In this document: positions 50,301 to 56,647 of the stretch, piece by piece
How positions within the stretch are numbered: position 1 is the first letter of the stretch
Layout of the letters: each line of letters starts with the position of its first letter
Origin: Phoronis australis
Lineage: Eukaryota > Phoronida > Phoronidae
Length of the DNA stretch: 56,647 bases
Direction: 5' to 3'
Assembly (NCBI GenBank): GCA_002633005.1
Contig: NMRA01000257.1
Location: 534,410-591,056 of the forward strand
Notes under the pieces: generated by a model
The model's database searches: none
What the model saw: the letters and a program-made list of their open reading frames with translations, nothing else
What the model was told of the DNA's origin: nothing
Made by a program: the position numbers and the translations under genes

Positions 50301-53300
50301 GCTGTAACTCTTGACCTTCTCATGGAAACTTGTAGCTATGATACGTGTACATAATAATATGTCATGTACTCCTCTCCATGAAAGGTAACGTGTATGTTGT
50401 ATCTCGAACTCAGTTGAAGATGGGTTGCATTTTAGATTTGCTCGTCCAGTTTATGATTAACTTAGTGCCTATCATTAATGTTTCACCATTTTCATAGATA
50501 ATTTACAAAATCTGTCAAGTCCGTGTGGAAATGTAGATTTAATTATATTTATTTTTCCTTTATTGTTCTCCTGTCTTGTATTGAATAACAAATGACATTT
50601 ATTCGGTGTATATATTGTTATTACAACTCATATGTTGTTGGAATTGATGAGCTGACTGTCCTTAAACAGTAAACACTGCACTACACTACTGCAATTACTA
50701 CTAATTAACCAGCTCAATGACAATGACCACGTGTTGGTTTTGATCCATCCAGGAAATATCACTGAATTTGAATTAAATCTTGTCTGCTGGACAATACGCG
50801 GAAAATAGTCTCCTAGTGCCCCGGGAGTATCACGCCTCCTTCACAGGGAAGAATGGATGGAACAGTTGACTCTTGCTTTCTTACGAGATCTCGCCTGATT
50901 AGCAAACTTACGTAAACTCTCATCCCAGGCAGACGACACTTTGAGCTGAGCTCCACCGTGTTTGTTAAATGACTTAAAACAGTTTCTGAGGAGTCAAAAT
51001 GCTGCCAGTTTCCTGGCTATGGAAATTGCGGTTTTATGTTTGCTGAAAGATAGACTTGAAGTGTTATCGTTAGAAATTAGTAATCACTGCCACGAGATAC
51101 TGCTTTAACCCCGTTAGGTTGTGGAGGCAACCGGTTCGGAAGTAATTGCTCATCTTCCTGCTCGGAGGACGATCGCGAGGATGGATGTCGAGGGATGCAT
51201 GTGTGTACCGTAGATCCATACGGATGTTCGTGCGTTACTGGATTCAAAGGAATGACGTGCATTCAAGGTTTGTGATCATATATTGTTGAAAAAATTGCCG
51301 TGGTATTTTAACAGCAATATGCTTATGTGTACACAATCCGCTATATTGAGGTCACCTTGGCCCTGGATCTAATAATTAAACTCAAATCAGACTCCTATTT
51401 CACACAGATTTGAAAGTTTAACTTTATGAGTGCACGGTACTTGATTAAATTTCTAGTCAAGCTTCGAGTATAAATTAGACCTCACGCAGCGGTGTACTGT
51501 GTCGTTCTTTTAAAAATCGGTTCAACCTCGATCTGACTGTTGAAATAACTACACTCATCTGACTGTTGAAATAACTACACTCATGTGGAAGTTTTTTAAT
51601 TTGTGATCGCAGTCACGGAAGTGTAAATATTTCAATTCTCGCGAGATCTTATACACTCTAACAACATGCACACAAAAAAGAAGAAACAAGGAAAACCTAA
51701 GAAAATTCTAATTAGGTTCAGATGAAGTTTCTCAACATAAGACATAGGAACTAGTATTTTGGAATCTTGATAATGATGTCGAGTCCGTTTTAACTATGAT
51801 GAATAAAAGGAAATGGTTTCCTTTTCTCGGTCAAATGCTGTCACCTATTGTTTACATGTCCTGTTATTTTGTAACTTTAAAGGCTGCTGTCATGGATATT
51901 ACGGTGCTGACTGTGAGCAGACGTGCGGTCATTGTGACAATAACGCCACCTGTAGTCCCTATACTGGTCACTGTCCAGATGGTGCTTGTGCTCCTGGGTA
52001 CATGACATTCCCCTACTGTCGAACAGGTTGGTAAACATGAAATGACATCAAAATACTTAAGTATCACATGAAATGACATCAAATTAAGTATGCTAAGCGT
52101 ATTTCAGTATTTAAATCATTTAAAGGTGCAATAAACATTCGCCAACTTCGTAACGACAAGTAGTCTGAAAAATAAGAGGTGGAAGGTAGCTTTACTGCCG
52201 CCTAAGTATGTGCTTTAAGGTTAATCGACCGCTAGTTTATTGTACATGTACGAACAAAACATCGTCTGATTCTTAATAGAACATGATTCTCAGAGATTAC
52301 TTTTCTTTGAATGTACCTCTTTACAGAAATCGCCAGACTCAAGCAACCCCCGACTGTCGTTACCAGAACAGGACAAGGTTTATACATCCGGTGGACTCAG
52401 TGGCGGAGTGGGACTGATCATGGCGTGGGACAAGTGGAAAAATACGTTGTTGAGTACAAACAGAAGGATGATATGAGCTGGCTATCAAAAGAAGTTGTCA
52501 ATTTGAGGAATGAGACAGTTTTTACTTACAATATCTCGAAAGCGAACGCTACCCAGATATACAAAGTAAGGATACGGATCAAGATTGGAGATGATCTCCT
52601 TGGGAACGCAAGTCCTGAAGTAGAAGTCTGCGCAGGTACGTTAGAATCCGGACTACCAGGGACATTTCCGACCCCTCGATTCCCTTCATAGATGAAAGTA
52701 ATCCCGCCAATTATTTCCCACTTTGAAAGTCACGTGATTTACTTGATTTATGATGTCCTCAGATGCGTGGTTAACGCTCCGTTCTTGGGGAATGTGATGC
52801 TATGAAAGTAAAAAAGTGAACGGGATGGTACGAACGTAGTAGCCTTGTTTCACAATGGTGGTTACATACAAAACAATTTACAAGAAAAAGAAGCCTGCAA
52901 AACGTAAAGAAGGTAAGGAAAGTTTAGGATTTTGCATAAAGACCAGTGTGGTTGAAAGGCAAAGTGTACTTTTTGCATTACTATTCCTACATTTACTGTA
53001 TGATGTTCAATCAAATTATGCATTTCAGAACCAGAAACACCCCAGTTCACATTGTCAAACAGGGAGATTGACTCGGCTAACATAATCATTTTGGTAAGAT
53101 TTGTTTCATTTAAAAAAAAAACATTGCTAATTAACAACCATGTTGGGTAATGTATCCAGTCTGCAGTAAGTGCCCGAGTTCATCTGAGCATTATATCAGA
53201 AGATCCGGGTGACGGCACCAATATGTCGAACGCAGTTGTCGTCAAGCGGGTCGTTAGGTCAGCGACGGATGTAAGTGGATCCATGCTCATATTTCGTTTG

Positions 53301-56300
53301 GTTTCACACGTTCAAACAACATGTCTTTGTTCAACTCGTCTTTCTAGCGATGTTTAGCAGGCCGATATTGAAGACTAGCCATTGAAATACGTCACTTAAA
53401 GAATGACAGGAACTCGACCACCAATTGCTGTGTACCTCTTAACTAGTCTATACTGTGGCTAAAATGTACACACGACGCCCAACTACAGACATTTTCATGT
53501 CCAACGTATGTTGGAATTCTCGCATTGATTAATGTATCTAGTCATAAAAATACATGAATATCATTTGTCATCTGAGTTGATATATTAAACTCTCAGAAAG
53601 TGGCCGGGGTATAGCAAGGTAAGCTCTAGCCCATAAGCTTAACATTACAAACCTACAAAGGTTTTGGTAATTTTTGTCAGGTTCATAATACCTGTTAACC
53701 TAGGTAAAATGTGTCAAAATGAAAATATGAGGCCTTCAAAAAGATAACGATCTCCTTCAAGAAAATGAATATTGGCGAAATCTCTTTTCATGTTCAAGTA
53801 TAATCCATTTCCTTTCTGACACATTCAGGTTGACCTATTTAACTGGAGATGCGGAACACCTGGCTATTATGTAATAGAGTACATCAACACAACAACAGGT
53901 AGCAAGTGGAATATGTTGCCGAACATTACATCGAGTAGTACCTCACTGTATACGGCTGCGTGCACCACCTGGCGAGTAAGAATCAGAGCCTTCAATAAAC
54001 ACATGTCAAGGCTGTCCGATGAAAAGACCATTACTAGCAGAAATAGAGGTATTTCTCTAGCGATGGAGATGACTTTAGTCAATTATTCCGACTGGTGTCT
54101 CCTTTTTCCATTTTTGCATCTGCTGTGCCTATATTCCTTGATCATTGTCTTTGTTTACTGGTCTAGCGTTTCAGGAATGTTCACGCGGTATCACAGTCAC
54201 GTCGTTGGCAATCCACTTCACACGATATTCTAGTGGATTAACATTGTCAGGTTGTTCATTCTCAGTGCCAAAAATGCACATAGGCTGATTAGTCTTGATT
54301 CATTTTGCACCCTACATTTTGATCATGTTGTTATCATAAGTACGAGTTATTGAAACACTCAGTTTTTGTGTGTTGTTCTCTAGCACCAGGCCCCGTACAG
54401 AATCTAACTATACATCCCTCCAACACTACCAGCCGCTCTATGGTGATTATGTGGAAGGAACCCGAAGATAATGGTTGTTCCATCATGGGATATGAGTTAA
54501 CGCATAGCCTGGTTCAAGTGGTGCAGTGTGCAGATTTGCAAACTGGAAACGAAGTTAAAGAAATTATTAAATCGACCAGGAAGAACATCACTGCTCTCCA
54601 GCCAAATTCTAAGTATGAGATCAAGGTTGTGGCTAAAACAGAATCTATGGGCGAAGAAAGGTCGATAGAGGGAGTTACTCTTGAAGATGGTGAGCTTAAA
54701 GAATGTACAAACAAGACATATGCTTGAAACCGTCATTGTTTCTTATTTACTTTAATGAGAGCCTTATTATAATTTAAAAGTTTTTTTAGTTTTTGAAATA
54801 TGGAAAGATACCATCATTTTGCTTCATCTTGTCTCATATCTGAGAATCAATGTATGGTACTCTTTAGTCCGGGACTGCAGAATTTCCACGCGTGGGTCAG
54901 AGGAATGCATATTGATTTCATGCATATCTATCTTAGAAATTTTAAATTTCTGACAATCTCACACTACAGGATCCCGAGGCTCCATTTGTCATGTTTATAG
55001 TTTGCGGGCTTACTGTGATCGGGTTCTGATGAGGACTCCTACATTTGTGGTATGTAGATGGCATAGATACATCACTCCTAATACTCTGCATCATCATTAC
55101 TATATTCCCTCTAGCTCCATCTGGTGTTCCACAAAGTGTCAGCACTAATGCTTTAGTCAGCTCTGCCCACGTGTCATGGCTCCAACCCAATTGCTCTTCA
55201 CGCAACGGGATAATAACGAAGTACAATTTACGGTTAACAACACTCTCCGCAGGGTGTTCAAAAGCATCCATCAACATCATTTATGAAACAACAAATACGT
55301 CGTTTCTGTTTTCAAACATTTCTTCGTTCACCAATTATTCTGTGAGAGTGCGAGCGTGCACAACAAGAGGTGCTGGGCCGTGGACAGTTGAAACAAGGTT
55401 TACTACACACGAACAACGTCTGAGTGGAGTGCAAGCATTAAAAGCCTTCGAACGCAGTGGAAAACTACAGATTAGTTGGAAGTCTCCTCAAGAAGACAAT
55501 GGGTGCCAACTGAAGCGGTATGCGTGGCGATACACGTTGGTGTCTAGATCTCGGTGTCTTGGAACTTCTGAGCCTGTCTCAAAATGGGAGTATGTGAATG
55601 AAACACAGGCATCATTGAAGGTATTCCCCTTTTCCACATACTCCATTGAAGTTGTTCCAATGGGACCTACGCTTACTGGGCCAGTTGAGAAGGTAAACGT
55701 CACTACGAAGGAGGAAGGTAATCAAATTCTCATTTAGAATGATGGTAAACCAAATTTTATTCTTTTCTGATACTTCGTAAAACACCGTGTTTGGGTGCCC
55801 AAAGTCCTTCCACCGTTCATATGCTGCTCAGTTCATTGTTGCTATTTCTTATACACCAGTGCTTCTTCCTGATACTCATTTATCCGGTGGGTAGTAAATC
55901 TTTCAGGTAACGTCTTCCATGATCGTTCGGCTTGATAATATCTAAGAGGCTGATTAAATTGAACAAGGTCGTTTGCAGGATTTTCTTCATTCGCATTCGA
56001 TGTGAACTTGTTTTGGTGACAAATAAAATATTGGCAAAATTAGTGACATAGTTAGCTTATGCTTGAAGACCAGCCAACAATGAAAAGCTTAGGATATTTG
56101 AATTGCTGAGATATACATGTATACACTGTACTTGTATGATTTGTGTACTGATAAGTTAATTGGTTCATGGTATGTGCATGATTATAGCCTATGTGTTTCT
56201 CAATGTCCATACAAATCACATTTTTCACTGTTCTTTCTAGCGCCATTCACTGCTCCACAAAATATCACCATTGGTGCTTCAGCCAGGTCTGCCCTTGTGT

Positions 56301-56647
56301 CATGGCTGCCACCAGATTGCACTTTACGGAATGGCATAATAACAAATTACACTGTACGGTTAACAGCGCTGTCTTTGGGGTGTTCAGTGTCATTCGTAAA
56401 CGCCACTTACAAAACAGTGAATACCTCTGTTTTGTTACCAAAGCTTTCTCCGTTCACAAATTACTCCGTGATAATGCGGGCATACACAGCGATAGGTCCC
56501 GGGCCTTGGACAATTAAATCGAAGTTTCGTTCACGCGAAGAACGTCTGAGTCGAGTTAAAAGAATACAAACTGAGGAACGGAGTGGCGAATTACATATCC
56601 AGTGGACGGCACCCTCACAAGACGACGGGTGTCAACTGAGGGGATAT
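28393..56647 (+). CDS. Gene 2: multidomain receptor, LCCL-lectin(kringle)-Ig-EGF3-FN3n (5' part)
   Basis: Secreted or membrane receptor entering the secretory pathway. Exons with compatible phases: 28393-28435, 29636-29711, 31189-31261, 36759-36913, 39642-39691, 40976-41239, 44479-44718, 47037-47246, 48470-48715, 49185-49430, 50043-50174, 51118-51267, 51883-52026, 52327-52635, 53029-53093, 53160-53270, 53829-54048, 54384-54689, 55115-55717, 56241 onwards past the window end. Domain order: signal peptide, LCCL, unknown beta-rich region, fucolectin-type domain interrupted by a kringle exon, Ig-like, three Tie-type EGF domains, at least seven FN3 units. The Ig-EGF3-FN3 portion parallels the ectodomain of Tie receptors. 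The FN3 exons parallel the relic in gene 1. The cytoplasmic domain is not in the window; kinase, phosphatase or none are all open. Confidence 0.9.
29636..36913 (+). CDS. Gene 2 exons: LCCL domain
   Basis: Exons 29636-29711, 31189-31261 and 36759-36913 (phases 1, 2, 0, 2). The protein runs DGYLTCDTQFREKKDN, TDYVCPKLECPSAKPVYGTY, then DSRVCRAAWHDGRILPW and RYGAGRSS. The pattern CP-x3-C followed by VYGTYxYTxDSxxCxAAxHxG is diagnostic of LCCL (here CRAAWHDG), a compact domain found in cochlin, Limulus factor C and vertebrate DCBLD receptors and linked to ligand binding and matrix recognition. The 5.5-kb intron inside the domain contains a cluster of transposons (31463-34912). The domain C-terminus may continue into 39642-39691. 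Confidence 0.85.
29765..30262. repeat. Two-copy tandem repeat, about 248-bp unit, protein-like
   Basis: Copies start near 29765 and 30013. Shared blocks include CCGGTGAAAAC-like and CGCGTTC-TCCAGA sequences, CATCAAGAACTACCGTCAA and AAAGTCA. Translations of both copies contain PVKTRV and SRTTVNKSHQ, with a frame shift in copy 2. Lies in the gene 2 intron 29712-31188. Either a non-coding satellite fragment or a decayed duplicated exon; I cannot decide. Confidence 0.6.
31463..32150 (+). mobile_element. Solo LTR of a retrotransposon
   Basis: Starts TGTCAG and ends GTGACA (terminal TGTCA/TGACA) and is flanked by the 5-bp direct repeat TCATG (31458-31462 and 32151-32155). Inside, a TATAAA at 31735-31740 and an AATAAA at 32043-32048 give the promoter and poly(A) order expected of a plus-oriented LTR, and GAGATCAAGTCAGTTCAAGA is repeated in tandem near 31765. 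There is no internal retroviral-type coding region next to it, so it is a solo LTR left by recombination. The 5-bp duplication fits Gypsy or BEL-Pao families. Lies in an LCCL intron of gene 2. Confidence 0.88.
33126..34202 (+). CDS. THAP-domain protein of the Kolobok-type element
   Basis: The open frame contains a THAP zinc-finger (DNA binding): VPGCTNYRLT, VTLHRFPMD, RRTWLVRVKN, YRVCGKHFLPSDYE, followed by a Ser/Pro-rich linker and a zinc-ribbon-like segment DKFIVDLSKVLELFRRCQVC with WECVAGHSGKWDS. The natural start may be the ATG at 33188 (MPHCCC), which lies in another frame, so an apparent one-base shift separates the first THAP cysteines from the rest. The last part, from about 33970, overlaps a minus-strand frame and looks non-genuine. 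No DDE catalytic core is present, so this is a remnant and unlikely to be active. Confidence 0.65.
   Translation: MFYLGCVKFRRRLLSFTSQSTCHTVAAYNVPGCTNYRLTRALGVTLHRFPMDATLRRTWLVRVKNAALPVHATYKAVENYRVCGKHFLPSDYERYLYAELMKVPAKQRLKKDAIPSVLIPGSAPSPPPRSAFLKREASRAVASTVTGASGGTSSTVTRASERTPERAIPGTSSDSPCAVFSSPEPLSSPAAILSSGSDYRLSSTPSEEDSSSSSEQIGEPNFDKFIVDLSKVLELFRRCQVCGEGVTRHDVSSLGAQVTIQWECVAGHSGKWDSCSSVRGMPEVHLTMSSSGLASSNSEQHKHSIEVGITTHTVHLHQDVSPRLSSVAASFLSTAACACAYSASLYSGSNMYPPTECP
33893..34306 (-). CDS. Cys-rich P2X7-intracellular-like domain protein in the element
   Basis: The minus-strand frame begins MCCKLKMAG and contains GGYMFEPEYNE, DTSWCKCTVC and MPTSMECLCCSEF. The combination Y-x-F-E-P, then W-C-x-C-x-x-C, then M-P-T-x-x-E-C-x-C-C-x-E matches the zinc-binding domain known from the C-terminus of P2X7 and widespread in transposon-associated animal proteins. 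Past about 33970 the frame runs antisense to the THAP protein and is not credible. The fusion or convergence with the THAP gene is inferred. Confidence 0.6.
   Translation of the reverse strand: MCCKLKMAGVGDPYHSDSSVSDGDLVHSSGDEEFFHGHSVGGYMFEPEYNEAEYAQAQAAVERNEAATEDRRGDTSWCKCTVCVVMPTSMECLCCSEFDEAKPLLDMVKWTSGIPRTEEQLSHLPECPATHSHWMVT
35225..35312. repeat. GT microsatellite
   Basis: A nearly pure (GT)n tract in the gene 2 intron, giving spurious Cys-Val frames on + and Thr-His frames on -. Confidence 0.9.
36009..36130. repeat. Foldback repeat (about 45-bp arms)
   Basis: The left arm contains ATAGATTATTACGTGTTCTC and CTAGAGCCCTCG. The right arm contains CGGGCTCTAGATTA and GAGAACATGTAATAATCTAT. 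They pair as a long imperfect hairpin with a loop of about 30 bases. Probably a miniature foldback transposon. Confidence 0.65.
36914..39641. other. Gene 2 intron without recognised features
   Basis: AT-rich intron. One phase-0 exon-like segment (38987-39082) does not fit the surrounding phases. The open frames near 39156-39508 on both strands resemble no family I know. Confidence 0.5.
39642..41239 (+). CDS. Gene 2 exons: unrecognised beta-rich region after LCCL
   Basis: Exons 39642-39691 (YRSRWKCKRFVSARKI) and 40976-41239 (RLSTLSSMGSGTVRVYGGI, DLATDLISASVYDARVS, DYKEFRIHTGVNVFTATGS, LYSRIVSLHYG). Phases 2, 1, 1 connect the LCCL exon to the lectin exon. The alternating hydrophobic pattern suggests a beta fold of about 90 residues, but I do not recognise a family. 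The small exon is basic and is supported only by its splice sites and phase. Confidence 0.65.
41281..41345. mobile_element. Transposon-end-like G/C-run sequence
   Basis: GGCGGATTTAGGGGGGGCCC followed by GGGCCCCCCCTCCCC resembles the ends of the hAT-like group at 19966 and 24015. The other end may lie in the assembly gap. Confidence 0.4.
41927..42451. other. Assembly gap (525 N)
   Basis: Unknown bases inside the gene 2 intron 41240-44478. Open frames running through it are artefacts. Flanking exon phases already match, so no missing exon is required, although one cannot be excluded. Confidence 0.99.
43288..43563 (-). pseudogene. Decayed THAP domain (second Kolobok-like relic)
   Basis: The minus-strand frame contains REPEMLRKWLMVVKNE, NSQYEAVKHLRVCG, matching in order the THAP stretch of the element at 33126 (MDATLRRTWLVRVKN, TYKAVENYRVCGKHF). 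The first zinc ligands and the final His-Phe are lost (CGLQT instead of CGKHF). No inverted ends were found around it. Lies in a gene 2 intron. Confidence 0.55.
44019..44127. repeat. 22-bp tandem repeat, about four copies
   Basis: CATGGGCCAGTAGTTGTATT plus GA repeats at 44019, 44041 and 44063, and a fourth copy follows after an inserted AAGTAATGAA. Confidence 0.9.
44479..44718 (+). CDS. Gene 2 exon: fucolectin-type (FTP) lectin domain, N-terminal half
   Basis: Reads KIPLSKADQSSTLRLVSS, KAIDGNHSTDFMNGKSCSHT, NPWWRAELNGTFIVHGIHIT. The series Q-S-S-T, A-x-D-G-N, S-C-x-H-T and N-P-W-W-R-x-x-L is diagnostic of the eel-fucolectin/tachylectin-4/pentraxin-1 domain, a jelly-roll related to F5/8 type C. 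Enters and leaves in phase 1 (acceptor before 44479, donor GTGAGT). It stops at the place where the fucose-binding loop (NRGDCC-type) would follow. The second half is at 48470-48715. Confidence 0.88.
47037..47246 (+). CDS. Gene 2 exon: kringle domain (phase 1-1 cassette)
   Basis: Reads DDCKYTGLGKDYMGTVNTT, TCKMWKDTS, NYCRNPDGETGGPWCYV, KYCSVSLC. Six cysteines and the YCRNPDG and PWCY motifs identify a kringle. It is compact, 67 residues from first to last Cys. Phase 1 at both ends lets it be included or skipped without disturbing the frame. The acceptor (CTGAACTTAG) has a poor pyrimidine tract, which would suit regulated inclusion. It lies between the two halves of the lectin domain. Confidence 0.85.
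47826..48090. mobile_element. Possible small transposon relic with G/C-run ends
   Basis: ATGGGCGCACCCGGGAGGGG with GACGGGCTCGAATGAGCC at the left and GAGCCCCCCATCCCC near the right. It resembles other G-run ends in the window. Weak evidence. Confidence 0.3.
48470..48715 (+). CDS. Gene 2 exon: fucolectin-type (FTP) lectin domain, C-terminal half
   Basis: Reads LSESLSDFQVRISNTSD, YIACDRPVSGRYIYIIKNG, TLSLCEVEVFGTPA. The motifs FxVRIxN, GRYIxI and L-x-L-C-E-V-E-V-F-G close the FTP domain begun at 44479. Phase 1 on both sides. No RGDCC-like fucose site is present at the junction, so classical fucose binding is doubtful. Confidence 0.88.
49185..49430 (+). CDS. Gene 2 exon: Ig-like domain lacking the disulfide cysteines
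   Basis: Reads RRVSVGDRATITFDGIEPSG, VEWQKDNQGFYSGGYISSW, DTVEEGHGGVYTIHQSSGE, TRLFVRG. The pattern (VxxGDRATIT, VEWQK with the core Trp, EEGHGGVYTIH in place of the usual D-x-G-x-Y-x-C) is an Ig fold, but both canonical Cys positions are occupied by Phe and Ile. The acceptor GTTCTAG before 49185 has a strong pyrimidine tract. The donor GTTGAA is weak. Phase 1-1. Directly upstream of three EGF domains, as in Tie receptors. Confidence 0.78.
50043..50174 (+). CDS. Gene 2 exon: Tie-type EGF domain 1
   Basis: Reads CRRGKFGGDCTDDCPQCENG, GVCHDITGECICPPGF, CSIG. Eight cysteines and the GVCH-x-x-TGECICPPGF stretch are very like the first EGF domain of Tie1/Tie2. Phase 1 at both ends, donor GTGAGA. 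Confidence 0.9.
   Translation, partial: FAVEVNLVATAQTTARNVRTEVYVTTSRASVYAPRDFGVISVP
51118..51267 (+). CDS. Gene 2 exon: Tie-type EGF domain 2
   Basis: Reads CGGNRFGSNCSSSCSEDD, GCRGMHVCTVDPYGCSC, TGFKGMTC. The short string DPYGCSC followed by x-TG-(F/W)-(K/x)-G is a hallmark of the second EGF domain of Tie receptors. Phase 1 at both ends, donor GTTTGT. Confidence 0.9.
51531..51582. repeat. Perfect 26-bp tandem duplication
   Basis: Two adjacent identical copies beginning ATCTGACTGTTGAAATAACT, in the intron between EGF 2 and EGF 3. Confidence 0.9.
51883..52026 (+). CDS. Gene 2 exon: Tie-type EGF domain 3
   Basis: Reads GCCHGYYGADCEQTCGHC, NATCSPYTGHCPDGACAPGY, YCRTG. Third Cys-rich module, equivalent in position to the third Tie EGF. 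A phase-1 donor GTTGGT is used; the stronger-looking GTAAAC four bases downstream would break the frame with the next exon. Confidence 0.85.
52327..52635 (+). CDS. Gene 2 exon: FN3 domain
   Basis: Reads LKQPPTVVTRTGQGLYIRWT, KYVVEYKQKDD, ATQIYKVRIRIKIGDDLLG, EVEVCAG. An FN3 in one phase 1-1 exon. It follows the EGF block where Tie receptors have a second Ig domain; here FN3 follows directly. Confidence 0.82.
53029..54048 (+). CDS. Gene 2 exons: divergent FN3-like domain in three exons
   Basis: Exons 53029-53093 (EPETPQFTLSNREIDSAN), 53160-53270 (SARVHLSIISEDPG, VVVKRVVRSATD) and 53829-54048 (VDLFNWRCGTPGYYVIEY, TTWRVRIRAFNKHMS), phases 1, 0, 0, 1. The last exon has FN3 strand B-C (FNWRCGTPGYYVIEY) and strand F (WRVRIRAF). 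The earlier part is longer than a single FN3 needs, so it may hold a degenerate second fold. The final donor GTATTT is weak. Confidence 0.7.
54384..54689 (+). CDS. Gene 2 exon: FN3 domain
   Basis: Reads APGPVQNLTIHPSNTTSRSM, VIMWKEPEDNGCSIMGYELT, LQPNSKYEIKVVAKTESMGE. A canonical FN3 in one phase 1-1 exon with N-glycosylation sites (NLT, NTT, NIT). Confidence 0.88.
55115..55717 (+). CDS. Gene 2 exon: two FN3 domains in one exon
   Basis: FN3 a: APSGVPQSVSTNALVSSAHV, NGIITKYNLRL, FTNYSVRVRACTTRGAGPW. FN3 b: SGKLQISWKSP, DNGCQLKRYAWRYTL, YSIEVVPMGPTLTG. The 603-base exon is phase 1 at both ends. FN3 b is the closest intact counterpart of the decayed exon in gene 1 (933-1233). The same exon type recurs immediately downstream. 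Confidence 0.9.
56241..56647 (+). CDS. Gene 2 exon (cut by window end): duplicate of the two-FN3 exon
   Basis: Reads APFTAPQNITIGASARSALV, NGIITNYTVRLTALSLGC, FTNYSVIMRAYTAIGPGPW, then SGELHIQWTAPSQDDGCQL. It matches the exon at 55115-55717 domain by domain, showing a tandem exon duplication. It runs off the window in the second FN3. Confidence 0.88.

Overview
The window is animal (metazoan) genomic DNA: intron-rich genes on the + strand with canonical GT/AG splice sites, long introns filled with transposable elements, and receptor domains found in animals. The domain content (a two-domain receptor tyrosine phosphatase, Tie-type EGF domains, LCCL, fucolectin-type lectin, kringle) and the repeat style suggest an invertebrate deuterostome such as a hemichordate, cephalochordate or echinoderm. 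I cannot fix the species from sequence alone.

Gene 1 (about 933-22250, + strand, 5' end outside the window) is the 3' part of a receptor-type protein tyrosine phosphatase. In order it encodes a decayed FN3 exon (933-1233, two in-frame stops), three intact FN3 domains (1461-5350), a membrane-proximal domain with a furin-like RRRR site (6924-9977), one transmembrane helix (10928-11051), a Pro-rich juxtamembrane segment (11618-12197), a membrane-proximal phosphatase domain D1 with an intact [10 protein letters not shown] signature but altered accessory loops (12879-16578), and a pseudo-catalytic D2 (17315-22250). It ends in a RPTP-alpha-like YANF tail. A poly(A) signal lies at 22727.

The interval 22733-28392 holds no gene I can support, only repeats (transposon ends, a tRNA-derived SINE, a MITE).

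Gene 2 (28393 to beyond 56647, + strand, 3' end outside the window) starts with a signal peptide. It encodes LCCL, an unrecognised beta-rich region, a fucolectin-type (FTP/F5-8C-like) lectin domain whose two exons are separated by a kringle exon, a cysteine-less Ig-like domain, three Tie-type EGF domains, and a run of FN3 domains including tandemly duplicated two-FN3 exons. Every splice junction in the model is phase compatible. The two-FN3 exon type is shared with the decayed exon of gene 1, so the two genes look like tandem relatives. Gene 2 may therefore also end in a phosphatase, but its transmembrane and cytoplasmic part lies outside the window.

Mobile DNA is concentrated in introns. The clearest cases are a solo LTR (31463-32150, 5-bp target duplication), a Kolobok-type THAP transposon with TTAA target duplication (32923-34610) nested inside another terminal-inverted-repeat element (32339-34912), a hAT-like element (19966-21372), and a dispersed repeat in a gene 1 intron (about 7780-9060) carrying eight evenly spaced CTCF-like motifs. 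A 525-base assembly gap lies at 41927-42451.
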